64,000 nucleotides of DNA from an uncultured Thiohalocapsa sp. (GTDB lineage Bacteria; Pseudomonadota; Gammaproteobacteria; Chromatiales; Chromatiaceae): the NCBI RefSeq assembly GCF_913063425.1, contig NZ_CAJXYK010000022.1:1-64000 (forward strand), read 5' to 3'. Shown one piece after another: positions 45,395-58,000 of this stretch. The position numbers and the translations under genes were made by a program. Position 1 is the first letter of the stretch. Every line of letters starts with the position of its first letter. Under the pieces are notes generated by a model that was given only the letters and a program-made list of their open reading frames with translations, ran no database searches and was not told where the DNA came from.

Positions 45395-45913
45395 CGCACA
45401 AGTCCCGTCAGGCTCACGCAACAGCACAACGGGCAACAGGCAACGGGCGCGCCGACGCACCGCCCTGACCACAGCGGCACGAAGGGGACTGCACAGCACC
45501 CGCAGCGTGTCTCGCGCAACGAACGCGACGAACGCCACGCTGGCAACGGCACCGGCAGCCCGTCGCCTGGTCGTTGCGGCTGTGGCCCTTGCTGCGAGCA
45601 TTGACGCGCCATCCCACCGGCGCACCCCTGCCCCGCACATGCGCCGCCGCATCAGCAGATCCCTGCCGCAAATGCCGGAACGCGCACCAGAATCGCGCAA
45701 AACCGACCGTCTCGGTCGAGAATCTGCACCTCCGGCACCCACAGCCGCACTCAAGGGCTAGGGCGGACAGGGTGACACATCCGCGTAACCTGCTGATCCG
45801 GTGAGCGATTCACCGCACACGTTCCGTGCTGGCCCAGTGCTGGCACAGCCTTCGCTAAAGCAAGTCAGGCCCGCAGGCCTGCGTTGCGACCTTTCCATGC
45901 GGAGGAAACCACC
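45395..45913. other. intergenic region after the hairpin array
   Basis: No gene was recognised in this 519-base stretch. Frames on both strands are Arg/Ala-rich, lack ribosome sites and look like GC-driven open frames. The end of the stretch must hold the promoter for the 66-codon ORF at 45914, but no boxes were clear. Confidence 0.45.
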
Positions 45914-46114
45914 ATGCGCAACCCCTACGACCCGACCCTGGACCCCGCCGGCTACGCCGACTGCGTGCTGGACTCCAGCGACGACTACGAGCCCTACGGC
46001 TACGCACAGCCCGAGCTCCAGCTCTTACCCCTCACACCGCACACACCCGAGCCCTGCTTCGACCGCGTCATCGAGGCGCAATTGCTCGCTCACAGCAGCA
46101 TGGTGGGCTGTTGA
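45914..46114 (+). CDS. small acidic hypothetical protein
   Basis: This 66-residue reading frame has a very good ribosome site (GGAGGAAACCACC before the ATG). The protein is acidic and Tyr/Pro-rich (NPYDPTLDPAGYADCVL, DSSDDYEPYGYAQPELQ) and ends in a helix-like EAQLLAHSSMVGC. It has no signal peptide or membrane segment. The clear start signal and non-GC-driven composition support a real gene; the function is unknown. Confidence 0.55.
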   Translation: MRNPYDPTLDPAGYADCVLDSSDDYEPYGYAQPELQLLPLTPHTPEPCFDRVIEAQLLAHSSMVGC

Positions 46115-46559
46115 GAGCATCGACCGCGCAGGCCCATGATCCAGCTGCGGCCATCCACAAGGACTTTCCCATCAGACATCGCGGCTGGTATCAGCGGCAA
46201 GGCACTTTTCAGTTTGTCGTAAAGCATCCAGCGGCCGGATGGCCTGTGAGCACGAGCGTCCGCTTTGGGTCGCGGACCGCCCCTGCGCAGGGTGCTGAGA
46301 AGCGACACTGAGATGTGTCGGCAAATCAGCGGCTGAGTCGCTGGCCTTGCGCGGTCTCAGGAATGGCGAGGGTTTGGCTGGCTCAGGCGGAGAAAACCCG
46401 CTCTGCGCTGCCGCCCCTTCGACGCAAGCCAAGGCACTCAGCAACGGCCGCGCCCAAGCGGCGCGGAGCCGCCCAATCATCCCGGCGGCGGGTCGCCCGG
46501 ATCAGATCCCGCCCTGCCAGGTGCACTCGCGGCGCCGGCATTGAGTCCAGCCAAGCGGC
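46115..46559. other. intergenic region, nothing recognised
   Basis: No gene, repeat copy or hairpin of note was found in these 445 bases between the 66-codon ORF and the end of the oxygenase gene. Overlapping open frames here are short and start without ribosome sites. Confidence 0.45.
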
Positions 46560-47252
46560 TCAACGACTGCGAAACCAGCCCGTGATGCTGAAGCGCTCGC
46601 GGCGGGACGGCAGTACCTCGTGCGGGAAACGGGCGCTGAGGAAGGTCACCAGGCGGCCGCCGATGGGCAGTACGTCGGCGCAGGGCGTCGCGTCCTCATC
46701 ACCGGTGTAGATGCGCAAGGCCCCGCCATCCTGGGGCTGCCAGGCGTCGTTCAGGTACAGCACACAGCTGAGCTCCCGCCGGCCACTGGTCCCGTGCTGG
46801 TCATGGAACCGGTCCAGGTGCCTGCGGTAACAGGCGCCGGGCGGGTAGACGGCAAAGTGGACCTCCAGCTCATGGAGGCCCAAATACATCAGCCGGTTCA
46901 CCGCCGAGCGCACCGCCTCCAACCGCTGCCATAAGGCCTTTTGCGCGCCGGTCAGACCGGCCGGGTCCAGCCACAGGATGCGGTCGGTGCGGACCTCGGG
47001 GCGCAGTTCCAGACCGGACCCGCGACCGACGCCGGCGCGACGGAACTGGCCATCCTGCCAGCGCTCCTCGGCCTCGTGGCGCAACTGGCTCACCAGGAGC
47101 GGCGGCAGGAAGGCATCCGTAATGCACCAGCCTTGGTCGGCAAGCGCCGCGGCGATGGCCGCAGGCAGATCCGGAGGGCCCTGGGATGGACCCTGAGGCG
47201 GCGGGCCCGGTGGCGGCTGGGCGGGGGGAAGCGAACCGGCTGGGAGGCTCAA
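46560..47252 (-). CDS. 2-oxoglutarate/Fe(II)-dependent oxygenase
   Basis: This 230-residue protein shows the double-stranded beta-helix of 2OG-Fe(II) prolyl/lysyl-hydroxylase-like enzymes. The iron ligands HLD (in ACYRRHLDRFHD) and His in SARFPHEVLP are visible, and the 2OG-binding Arg would be in RRERFSITGWF. RELSCVLYLNDAW and DGGALRIYT are conserved barrel strands. The N-terminal 30 residues are Pro/Gly-rich and unlike the family. The frame begins with a TTG without a clear ribosome site, so the start is uncertain. The substrate is unknown. It stands alone on the minus strand. Confidence 0.82.
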   Translation of the reverse strand: MSLPAGSLPPAQPPPGPPPQGPSQGPPDLPAAIAAALADQGWCITDAFLPPLLVSQLRHEAEERWQDGQFRRAGVGRGSGLELRPEVRTDRILWLDPAGLTGAQKALWQRLEAVRSAVNRLMYLGLHELEVHFAVYPPGACYRRHLDRFHDQHGTSGRRELSCVLYLNDAWQPQDGGALRIYTGDEDATPCADVLPIGGRLVTFLSARFPHEVLPSRRERFSITGWFRSR

Positions 47253-47436
47253 GTGCGTGCGCAGGCTGATGGCGACAGCGCAGTGTGCGCCCGCCCCTGC
47301 CGCCGGTCCAGAGGCCTGACGGCCGACTGCGCGCGAATCCGGCCATCACACGCAAGGTGTCAGCGTTTCCCGGATGCCGGCGTCGGCCATCCATTGGCCG
47401 AGCATGGCAGAGGAATGCAGGCGTCGGGAAAAATCG

Positions 47437-47481
47437 GTATACTGTCCCCGTATCCAAGGATAAGTATAACGTCCCCGTTTC
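47437..47481. repeat. paired GTATA-GTCCCCGT motifs
   Basis: GTATACTGTCCCCGTATC (47437-47454) is followed 27 bases on by GTATAACGTCCCCGTTTC (47464-47481). The first is nearly identical to the motif at 26135. Both lie between the oxygenase start and the end of the HAD phosphatase gene. Confidence 0.65.
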
Positions 47482-47518
47482 TTTTCCCGATTTCTTGGAT
47501 GGGTGGGATTCTCGTCGA

Positions 47519-48481
47519 TCATTCGGGGAAGACGCGGGCCCAGTCCCGCTGCATGGACACCAGTATCCAGCCCTTGTCCGCGGCGTCATCCAGCCCCTTG
47601 TCGAGCCGGCCCATGTGACTCTCGCGGTCATAGGCGTATTCGCGCTCGGCGTCGTCGTGGTGCAGCAACAGCCCCAGGCGCCGGCCCTCGCCCGCCGTGG
47701 TCCACTCCAGCATCTGGTAGTCACCGTCTGAGTTGCCGAAGGCCATGATCGGCCGGCGGCCGATGTGGCGCCAGATGCCGACGGGCTTGCCCGCCTTGTC
47801 GTCGACGAAGGCGATCTCGGGCTGACGCACCAGGGTCGGCTCGCCGTCCACGAGCTTGTACTCCAGCGCAATCTGCGAGCCCACCACCTGCTCCGGGGGG
47901 ATGCCGTAGACGCGCTCGGTCCAGGGGCGCAGGAAGGCGATGCCGCCGCCGGAGACGATGAAGGTCTTGAAGCCGTTCTCGCGCAGGTAATCGAGCAGTT
48001 CCAGCATGGGCTGGTAGACCAGCTCGGTGTAGGGGCGCTCGAAGCGTGGATGGCGGGCGGTTTTGAGCCAGTCGGCGGCGATGGCATCGAGCTCAGTGCT
48101 CGTCATGCCGGCGTGGGTGGCCATCAGCAGCTGCATAACGCCCTCCATGCCGGCCTCGCCCAGGGCCGCCTTGTCGCCTTCGAGGGCGGCCTTAAACGGC
48201 TGCTCCTCACGCCATTCCGGATGGTCGCCGGCGAGCTCGCGAAGCCGTTCCAGTACGAAGGCGAGCTGGGTGTAGAGCGGCTGCTCCACCCACAGAGCGC
48301 CGTCGTTGTCGAAAACGGCAATCCGCTCGGGCTCAGGGACGAAGTCCGGCGAGTCCGCTTCGGTGACGGCGGCGACGAACGCGGTGATGGCCCGCTTCGT
48401 GGCGCCCTCGTTCCAGGACGGCAGCGGGTCCGCGGCGGCCGCCAGGGGGATGATCAGTATCAGTAATGCCAGAAAACGCAT
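47519..48481 (-). CDS. exported HAD-superfamily phosphatase
   Basis: This 320-residue protein has a signal peptide (FLALLILIIPLAAAA). The HAD motifs are VFDNDGALW (motif I with the nucleophile and general-acid Asp), FIVSGGG (motif II), the motif III lysine probably in DDKAGKP, and MAFGNSDGDYQML (motif IV). The large helical cap between motifs I and II is like phosphoserine-phosphatase-type enzymes. AGAGGAG before the ATG at 48481 fixes the start. It is downstream of and co-directional with the sulfatase gene (181 bases), a pairing that suggests periplasmic release of sulfate and phosphate from the same class of substrate. Confidence 0.85.
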   Translation of the reverse strand: MRFLALLILIIPLAAAADPLPSWNEGATKRAITAFVAAVTEADSPDFVPEPERIAVFDNDGALWVEQPLYTQLAFVLERLRELAGDHPEWREEQPFKAALEGDKAALGEAGMEGVMQLLMATHAGMTSTELDAIAADWLKTARHPRFERPYTELVYQPMLELLDYLRENGFKTFIVSGGGIAFLRPWTERVYGIPPEQVVGSQIALEYKLVDGEPTLVRQPEIAFVDDKAGKPVGIWRHIGRRPIMAFGNSDGDYQMLEWTTAGEGRRLGLLLHHDDAEREYAYDRESHMGRLDKGLDDAADKGWILVSMQRDWARVFPE

Positions 48482-48662
48482 GTTCGCTCCTCTGCCCAGG
48501 GGCACTCGGAAACTGTTCTCGCGCAGCGCCACGGTATTGGCCGCAGCGCTCGCGGCGGCCGGATCGCTTCGCTGCAACCGCTCAAACGCCGTCGGCGCGG
48601 CAGTGCGCCGCGCCGACGGCGCGCCGGCTGGAACCTGAGCGCGCCCAGCGGCGCGCTCCGCG

Positions 48663-50372
<1,710 letters not shown>

Positions 50373-50699
50373 AGCGGGTCCTCCGAGAACACAGTGGTGA
50401 TGGTCGACAGACGCTGCGTTGCAGTGGCAGCGGCGCCCCGCCCGGCCAGGCGCCCGTCCGCTCAGGGGCGCTCGATAAAGCCTTCAGGCGTGCCGGCTCC
50501 ACCTGTCCGCATTCGGCGCTCCATGCGCAACATCCCCTGACACGAAGCCTGGAACAGCCATGGAGGCGGCAGCACAGATGGCCGATGAAGGCGCCTTAAT
50601 CCGGGACGAGTGCCGCAGACTCGCAGCGAGGCGCAGTATTGCCGCTGCCAAGCTTCCTGATAACCTTCTTGTCCGCTTTTCGCACATAAGGACAACAGG
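50373..50699. promoter_or_regulatory. divergent regulatory region between sulfatase and AraC-type genes
   Basis: No gene is seen in this 327-base space, which must hold promoters for both genes. The clearest element is an inverted repeat TTGTCC (50669-50674) / GGACAA (50690-50695) just before the AraC-type ATG; it overlaps the ribosome site and could serve as an operator. This assignment is tentative. Confidence 0.4.
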
Positions 50700-51638
50700 A
50701 TGACAAGCTCGCAAGCACGGGGCGCAGGAGTGCCCCTGATCGAACGGACGGCGCTCACCTTCTTCGACGCCGAGCAGTTGGCGACGGCCATCCGGGAGGC
50801 CTCCATCGAGCACCACCAGTTGGAAGGGGGTGACTTTCGCGGCGAGCTCTCCGGACTGCTCGCGGGCTCCGTCGTCCTGAACAGCGGCTGCTACAGCCGC
50901 TCGCTGCGCGCCTGCGGCTGCCTGCCGGAGCATGCGGTGGTGGTGGGCGCCATCCTCGGGGCCGGGCGCGACGGCTGCATCAACGGCTATCGCTTCGGCG
51001 CCCGGGACCTGATCTGCTACCCGGCGGGCGCCGAGCTGGATTATCTCCTCCCGGCGCAGACGCGCTGGGCAGCGCTGCAGCTGCCCCGCGCCATGCTGGG
51101 CGAGCTGGGGCTGTCGGCGAGCCTGTTCGACAAGCCCAGGGTGTTCAGCGCCTCGATGCCGGGCTGTGCCCGCATCGTGCGTCGCATTGCCCGGCTGGCT
51201 GGGGCAGAACAGGGCACGCTCATCTCGGCCTGGCACGCGGACCTCGCCGCGCTGGCCGCCGAGCTGATGCTGATGGCGCAGCACGGCACCGCGCTGGGCG
51301 CGCGCCCGAGCTATGCCCACCGCATGGGTCTGCTGCGCGCGTTCGAGCAGCAGGCGCGTGAGCGCATCGGCGAGGAGCTGCGCATTCCGGCGCTCTGTGC
51401 TGACATCGGCGTCGCACAGCGCACGCTGGAGCAGACCTTCCGCGACCAGCTCGGCATCTCGCCCCGGCGTTATCTCACCATCCTGCGCCTGCATGTCGCC
51501 CGCGACGCGCTGCTCCGCGGCGCCGACAGCGACATCGCGACCATCGCCGCACGCTGCGGCATGCACCACGCGGGGCGATTCGCCACCGAATACCGGTCAC
51601 TCTTCGGCGAAGCGCCGTCGGCGACGGCTCGCGCCTGA
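50700..51638 (+). CDS. AraC-family transcriptional regulator
   Basis: This 312-residue protein has an N-terminal sensing region (about 1-200) and a C-terminal double helix-turn-helix of the AraC/XylS family. The second HTH reads DSDIATIAARCGMHHAGRFA, and LGISPRRYLTILRLHVARDA precedes it. It is divergent from the sulfatase-phosphatase operon, the usual position for its regulator, so control of that operon is a fair inference. AGG precedes the ATG. The effector is unknown. Confidence 0.9.
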   Translation: MTSSQARGAGVPLIERTALTFFDAEQLATAIREASIEHHQLEGGDFRGELSGLLAGSVVLNSGCYSRSLRACGCLPEHAVVVGAILGAGRDGCINGYRFGARDLICYPAGAELDYLLPAQTRWAALQLPRAMLGELGLSASLFDKPRVFSASMPGCARIVRRIARLAGAEQGTLISAWHADLAALAAELMLMAQHGTALGARPSYAHRMGLLRAFEQQARERIGEELRIPALCADIGVAQRTLEQTFRDQLGISPRRYLTILRLHVARDALLRGADSDIATIAARCGMHHAGRFATEYRSLFGEAPSATARA

Positions 51639-51680
51639 TCTGGGGCTGCCGCCGGCGCCGGACCTCACCCCAGCCGCGCG

Positions 51681-52550
51681 TCAGGCCAAGCGCGGCCTCG
51701 AGACCACGCTGAGCGCGGTGACCGTCACCAGGATCAGCCCCATGCCGAGGAGCTGCATCGCCACCAGGCTCTCATGCAGCACCACGACGCCGAACAGCGA
51801 CGCGGTGACCGGCTCCACCATGGCCACAATCGACGCCACCGCCGGCGCCGTATGGTTCAGGCCGACGATGTAGAAGATGAACGAGAGGCCTGCGCCGAGC
51901 ACCCCCAGCACGGCGAACAACGGCCAGCTCGGCGTGCTCAGCACCCCAATCACCTGGCCGGCATCGCCCGGCCAGATGAGAATGCTGACGAGTGCCGCGA
52001 AGGCGACGACGAGAATCGCCTGGGGCGTGCCATGCGGCGCGGCATACTTGAAGCCGAAGATGAATACGGCATAGGACAGGCCCGAGAGCAGGCCGGCACC
52101 GGCACCGATCAGGGTTACGCTGCCTGCGCCCGTCTCATACACCCGTGTGAGCAGCACCACACCCACCATGACCATGGCGATGGCCGCCCATTTGCCGAGG
52201 GTGGGACGCTCGAGCCTGAGCGCGAAAGACACCAGGTACACGAACACCGGTGCGCAGTACATCAGCGTCGCCGCAACCGCGACACTGGCCTCCGCGATGC
52301 TCACGAAATAGAACGCGAAATTGCCGGCGACCCCGAGGCCGGCGATGGCCGACCAGAACCACAGGCGCCGATCCGACAGCCCGCTGCCGCGGGGTCTGAC
52401 GACGAGCCACACGAGCACGAACAGCAGCCCAATGGCGCCCCGGTAGAAGGACACCACGAAGGGGTCCCAACCGTCGGCCATGAGCAGGCCGCCGATGCCC
52501 CCGGACAGCCCCCAGCAGAGCGCCGCCATGACCACGAAGACTGTACTCAC
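51681..52550 (-). CDS. EamA/DMT-family membrane transporter
   Basis: This inner-membrane protein has ten hydrophobic segments in two five-helix halves, as in the EamA (RhaT/drug-metabolite) family: for example VFVVMAALCWGLSGGIGG, WFWSAIAGLGVAGNFAFYF and AVLGVLGAGLSFIFYIVG. Typical family sites are the end-of-helix EAS and VEPVTASLF stretches. The substrate (amino acids, nucleotides or drugs) is not visible. GTG 52550 is chosen because AGGGG lies just upstream and the first helix begins at once; ATG 52643 in the same frame would add 31 unlikely residues. It converges on the AraC-type gene with 42 bases between. Confidence 0.87.
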   Translation of the reverse strand: MSTVFVVMAALCWGLSGGIGGLLMADGWDPFVVSFYRGAIGLLFVLVWLVVRPRGSGLSDRRLWFWSAIAGLGVAGNFAFYFVSIAEASVAVAATLMYCAPVFVYLVSFALRLERPTLGKWAAIAMVMVGVVLLTRVYETGAGSVTLIGAGAGLLSGLSYAVFIFGFKYAAPHGTPQAILVVAFAALVSILIWPGDAGQVIGVLSTPSWPLFAVLGVLGAGLSFIFYIVGLNHTAPAVASIVAMVEPVTASLFGVVVLHESLVAMQLLGMGLILVTVTALSVVSRPRLA

Positions 52551-52743
52551 AGTTGCCCCTGTCTTGTGTTGCTTGAGCCGCGAGCCGCGCTGGGAGTGCG
52601 GTCCTTGCGCCCCCGAGCGCATGGTGGAGACCTGTCCATGCACGCCCGCTCGCAGTGCCTACGACGATGACCGCCTCCGGCGCCGACGCGATGCCCGGCG
52701 GCCCGGCACACAAGCAAAGGGACAAAGGGCAAAGCGCACAGGG

Positions 52744-53193
52744 TCAAAGGGTCCTGGCGAGGCGAAAACCGACGTCGAAGGTCGCAACAAAAGGGTAGCA
52801 CCAGTAGCGGAAGGCCGAGCGCAGGCCCCTCGGGAAGTCGCCCCAGCCGCCGCCGCGAACCACGCGCCGCGCACAGTCGCCGCCGTCTTCGCCGAGCCAG
52901 GCGCTGCCGTCGATGGGCGCTCCGTCACAGCTGTCGTGCCAGCAGTCGGCGACCCACTCCCAGGCGTTACCGGCGACCTCGTGCAGGCCGGTCCGCGGCG
53001 AGGCCTGCTTGCGGTAGTTGACATAGTGCCCCGTCAGTTCCTGCAACGCCCAGTCGTCGAGCGGCTCGCGCAGGGACTTATAGGTCAGCAGGTTATGCCC
53101 GGCCAGGTTGTCGAGCCCGTCGGGCAGGCGTCCGTGAGCACGCCGTCCCGGCTGCGCGCCATCGCTTGTGATCGAAACCGCTGAGCTGCGCAT
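52744..53193 (-). pseudogene. chimeric remnant: YhgA-like fragment fused to an FGE-fold fragment
   Basis: One open frame reads LPDGLDNLAGHNLLTYKSL and DDWALQELTGHYVNYRKQ, resembling a multicopy uncharacterised (YhgA/PD-(D/E)XK-like) family as I remember it. It then passes directly into GLHEVAGNAWEWVADCWHD and RGGGWGDFPRGLRSAFRYW, ending VGFRLARTL, the C-terminal quarter of the formylglycine-generating-enzyme (SUMF1) fold. The junction is near 52995. Neither part is complete; the FGE part lacks the N-terminal two-thirds and the paired catalytic cysteines of true FGE. This looks like a deletion that joined two genes. Expression as a 149-residue protein cannot be excluded. Confidence 0.6.
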
Positions 53194-53408
53194 CAGCGCC
53201 CCTTTACAGCGGCTCGCGAGACTGCGGGGCTGGGCTGCGGAGGTGCGCCGGCGTTTTCCGGCGCGCGGGCCTGATCGACGCGCTACCCTAAAGGCATGGG
53301 GCTCGCCGCTCCCGCTCGACATCGAACCCGGCGTGCCGGCCGGCCGACGGATCACATCCGCCGCTGTGCTCGACCGGCAATCGCCTGTCCATCAGCGACC
53401 CGCGCGCC

Positions 53409-55013
53409 ATGCTGAAGAAGCTCCCCATCGGCATCCAGACCTTCCGCGAGATCATCGAGGAGGGCTACGTCTACATCGACAAGACCGGGCATGCGCGGGC
53501 GCTGGCGCAGAGCGGCAAGTACTACTTCCTGTCGCGCCCGCGTCGCTTCGGCAAGAGCCTGTTCCTGGACACGCTGAAGGAGCTGTTCGAGGGCAGCGAG
53601 GCGCTGTTTCGCGGGCTGCACGTGCACCCGCACTGGGACTGGTCGCGGCGGCATCCGGTCATCCGGCTGGACTTCTCCGGCGGCGTGCTCACCAGCCATG
53701 AGGCGCTCGACCTGCGGATCAGCCGCCTGCTCGACGAGAACGCCGAGCGGCTCGGGCTGACCTGCGACTGGAGCCGAAACGACATCCCGGGCTGCTTCGG
53801 CGACCTGATCCGTGCCGCCAAGGCCGAGACCGGCGAGCGTGTCGTGATCCTGGTGGACGAGTACGACAAGCCCATCCTCGACAACATCGGGGACCTGCAA
53901 CGGGCCGCGCAGATGCGCGAGGGGCTGAAGAATCTCTACTCGGCCATGAAGGGGCAGGACGCCCACATCCGGCTCGTGTTCATGACCGGGGTGACCAAGT
54001 TCAGTAAGGTCAGCCTGTTCTCTGGGCTCAACCAGCTCAACGATCTGACCCTGGACGCGCGCTTTGCCACGGTGTGCGGCTACACGCAGCAGGATCTGGA
54101 GACCGCCTTCGCCGAGCATCTCGCGGGCGTGGACTGGGCGCGGCTCAAGCAGTGGTACAACGGCTACGGCTTCCTCGGCGAGCCGGTGTACAACCCCTTC
54201 GACATCCTGTTGTTCATCGACAAGGGCCGGGAGTACCGCAACTTCTGGTTCGAGACCGGCAACCCGAGCTTTCTCATCGAGCTGCTGCCGCGCCGGGCGA
54301 CCTTCCTGCCGGACCTGGAGGGGATCGAGGCCAGCGAGGAGATCCTGGATTCCTTCGATATCGAGCGCATCGACCCGATCACGCTCTTGTTCCAGACCGG
54401 CTATCTGACCATCGACAGCACCCGCTGGCGGCGCTCGCGGCTCCTGTATCGGCTCCGGCTGCCGAACCAGGAGGTGCGGATGGCGCTGGCGGACCGGCTC
54501 ATCGACGGCTACCTCGGCACCCTGCCCGGCGGGCGCGATGCACTCCAGGACAGCCTCTACGACTGCCTGAGCGAGGGCGACGTGGCCGGCCTGGCGGCGG
54601 CCATCCAGCGCCTGTTCGCCGGTGTCGCGTGGCGCAACTTCATCCACGCCGACCTGCCCGAGACGGAAGGCTATTACGCCAGCGTGCTCTATGCCTTCTT
54701 TGCCAGCCTCAATGCCGAGGTCATCCCCGAGGACACGGGCAACCACGGCCAGGTGGACCTCACCGTGAAGCTGGCGGGCTACATCTACGTCATCGAGATC
54801 AAGCTCGCGCGCGGCGCCGGCAGCACCGCGCCGGCGAGCGCCGGCGAACCGGACGCCGGCGACACCGACAACCCGGCCCTGGCGCAGATCCGCACGCGCG
54901 GCTACAGCGCCAAGTACCGCGCCCTGCCGAGCAAGGCGCTCATCGAGCTGGGGCTGGTGTTAGACCGGCAGGCGCGCAACCTGGTGCAGGCGGATTGGGT
55001 GCGGGTGGCGTAG
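53409..55013 (+). CDS. AAA-ATPase-like protein with C-terminal PD-(D/E)XK domain (DUF1703 type)
   Basis: This 534-residue protein begins IGIQTFREIIEEGYVYIDKT, the signature of the AAA-ATPase_like (PF09820) family. Walker A is SRPRRFGKS (42-50) and Walker B is VVILVDEYDKP (Asp150, Glu151). The C-terminal third contains a nuclease-like site GQVDLTVKLAGYIYVIEIKL, matching the D..ExK pattern of PD-(D/E)XK_9. This architecture is common as multicopy genes in bacteria with large accessory genomes; the role is not established. A 20-residue loop near 478-498 is Ala/Gly/Asp-rich. It lies beside the chimeric remnant, in an accessory stretch. Confidence 0.9.
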   Translation: MLKKLPIGIQTFREIIEEGYVYIDKTGHARALAQSGKYYFLSRPRRFGKSLFLDTLKELFEGSEALFRGLHVHPHWDWSRRHPVIRLDFSGGVLTSHEALDLRISRLLDENAERLGLTCDWSRNDIPGCFGDLIRAAKAETGERVVILVDEYDKPILDNIGDLQRAAQMREGLKNLYSAMKGQDAHIRLVFMTGVTKFSKVSLFSGLNQLNDLTLDARFATVCGYTQQDLETAFAEHLAGVDWARLKQWYNGYGFLGEPVYNPFDILLFIDKGREYRNFWFETGNPSFLIELLPRRATFLPDLEGIEASEEILDSFDIERIDPITLLFQTGYLTIDSTRWRRSRLLYRLRLPNQEVRMALADRLIDGYLGTLPGGRDALQDSLYDCLSEGDVAGLAAAIQRLFAGVAWRNFIHADLPETEGYYASVLYAFFASLNAEVIPEDTGNHGQVDLTVKLAGYIYVIEIKLARGAGSTAPASAGEPDAGDTDNPALAQIRTRGYSAKYRALPSKALIELGLVLDRQARNLVQADWVRVA

Positions 55014-55213
55014 CGTCCAGCGGTGCTGGACGTTCCGAGGTGCTTGCCGCACCGGGGCACAGCGTGCGCGTGGGCGGCAAGGTGTCGGGCGTGCTTCAGC
55101 CCCAGGCTCAGGCCCTGCGGCGTCTGGCCCACCCCATCGCAGGGTCGCCGCGGGGCGCCGGCTGACATCCCGCCCGGACAGCGCGCCTTTGCTGCACGGG
55201 CGGGCCTTGCGCC

Positions 55214-57319
<2,106 letters not shown>

Positions 57320-57344
57320 GGGAATCGGTCCTCTGGATGGGTCC

Positions 57345-57358
57345 TCAGGATATCCTGA
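57345..57358. promoter_or_regulatory. 14-bp perfect palindrome in the pnp leader
   Basis: TCAGGATATCCTGA is self-complementary and lies 25-39 bases upstream of the pnp start. In E. coli the pnp leader folds into a hairpin cut by RNase III in PNPase autoregulation; this palindrome is short and may instead be chance or a protein site. Confidence 0.35.
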
Positions 57359-57484
57359 CGGGTGCGGACGGCGCCCTCGCTGCCGGTGTCGGCCGCGGCG
57401 CCTGTGGTGCGGTGCGGGACGCGCAATGACCGGCGCCATGCTCGGCGGCCGGCCACCGGCGCCTCCCTCAACACCGGCGCCGGA

Positions 57485-57754
57485 TCAGCGGCGCAGGCCG
57501 AGCTTCTGGATCAGCGCGCGGTAGCGATCGAGGTCCTTCCGCTTGAGGTAATCGAGCAGCTTGCGCCGGGAGTTGACCATCCGCACCAGCCCGCGCCGGG
57601 AGTGATGATCTTTCTTGTGCTCGCTGAAGTGTGTGGTGAGGTCTTTGATGCGCGCGGTGAGCAGCGCGACCTGCACCTCGGTGCTGCCGGTGTCGTTGCC
57701 GTCTTTGCCGTGCTCCTCGACGATACGGCGCTTGTCTTCTGCGGTGATTGTCAT
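57485..57754 (-). CDS. rpsO: 30S ribosomal protein S15
   Basis: S15 binds 16S rRNA early in assembly of the 30S platform. The 89-residue protein has the full length and the conserved sequence [17 protein letters not shown]-like block (here [17 protein letters not shown]), [15 protein letters not shown] and [14 protein letters not shown] lies 8 bases before ATG 57754. It is followed by pnp, the conserved pair. Confidence 0.98.
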   Translation of the reverse strand: MTITAEDKRRIVEEHGKDGNDTGSTEVQVALLTARIKDLTTHFSEHKKDHHSRRGLVRMVNSRRKLLDYLKRKDLDRYRALIQKLGLRR

Positions 57755-57911
57755 TGCTGTGCTCCTGTTGGGCTTTGCTTGAGGGGGCGCCGGTGGGCGG
57801 TGCCCCAGGGCAGCGGTGCGCTCCGGCAATGACTCCAGGGCGCAGCGCGATTGAGTCGGGCCGCTGGGCCTGCGGCACAGGTGGCCCGGCGGCTTGGCGA
57901 AAGCCTGACTA

Positions 57912-57940
57912 TGGTACCGGCGTTTCCGGTGCAGTTGAAC
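57912..57940 (-). promoter_or_regulatory. weak promoter candidate for rpsO
   Basis: On the minus strand, TTCAAC and TACCAT are separated by 17 bases, 158 bases upstream of the rpsO ATG, in the 246-base gap after truB. The -35 match is poor. An internal promoter here is expected from the E. coli organisation. Confidence 0.3.
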
Positions 57941-58000
57941 CGATTGTGACAGTTCCGCTGCGGTGAAACGGCTTGCCGGTCCGTGCCACCCCGCGCTCGG

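Noticed and set aside
44823-45754. Repetitive proteins on either strand across the hairpin array
   Set aside because: A 30-bp repeat is open in several frames simply because its length is a multiple of three; no ribosome sites, and the frames run into nifS.
52744-52992. Functional formylglycine-generating enzyme for the nearby sulfatase
   Set aside because: Only the C-terminal quarter of the fold is present and the catalytic cysteine pair is not seen.
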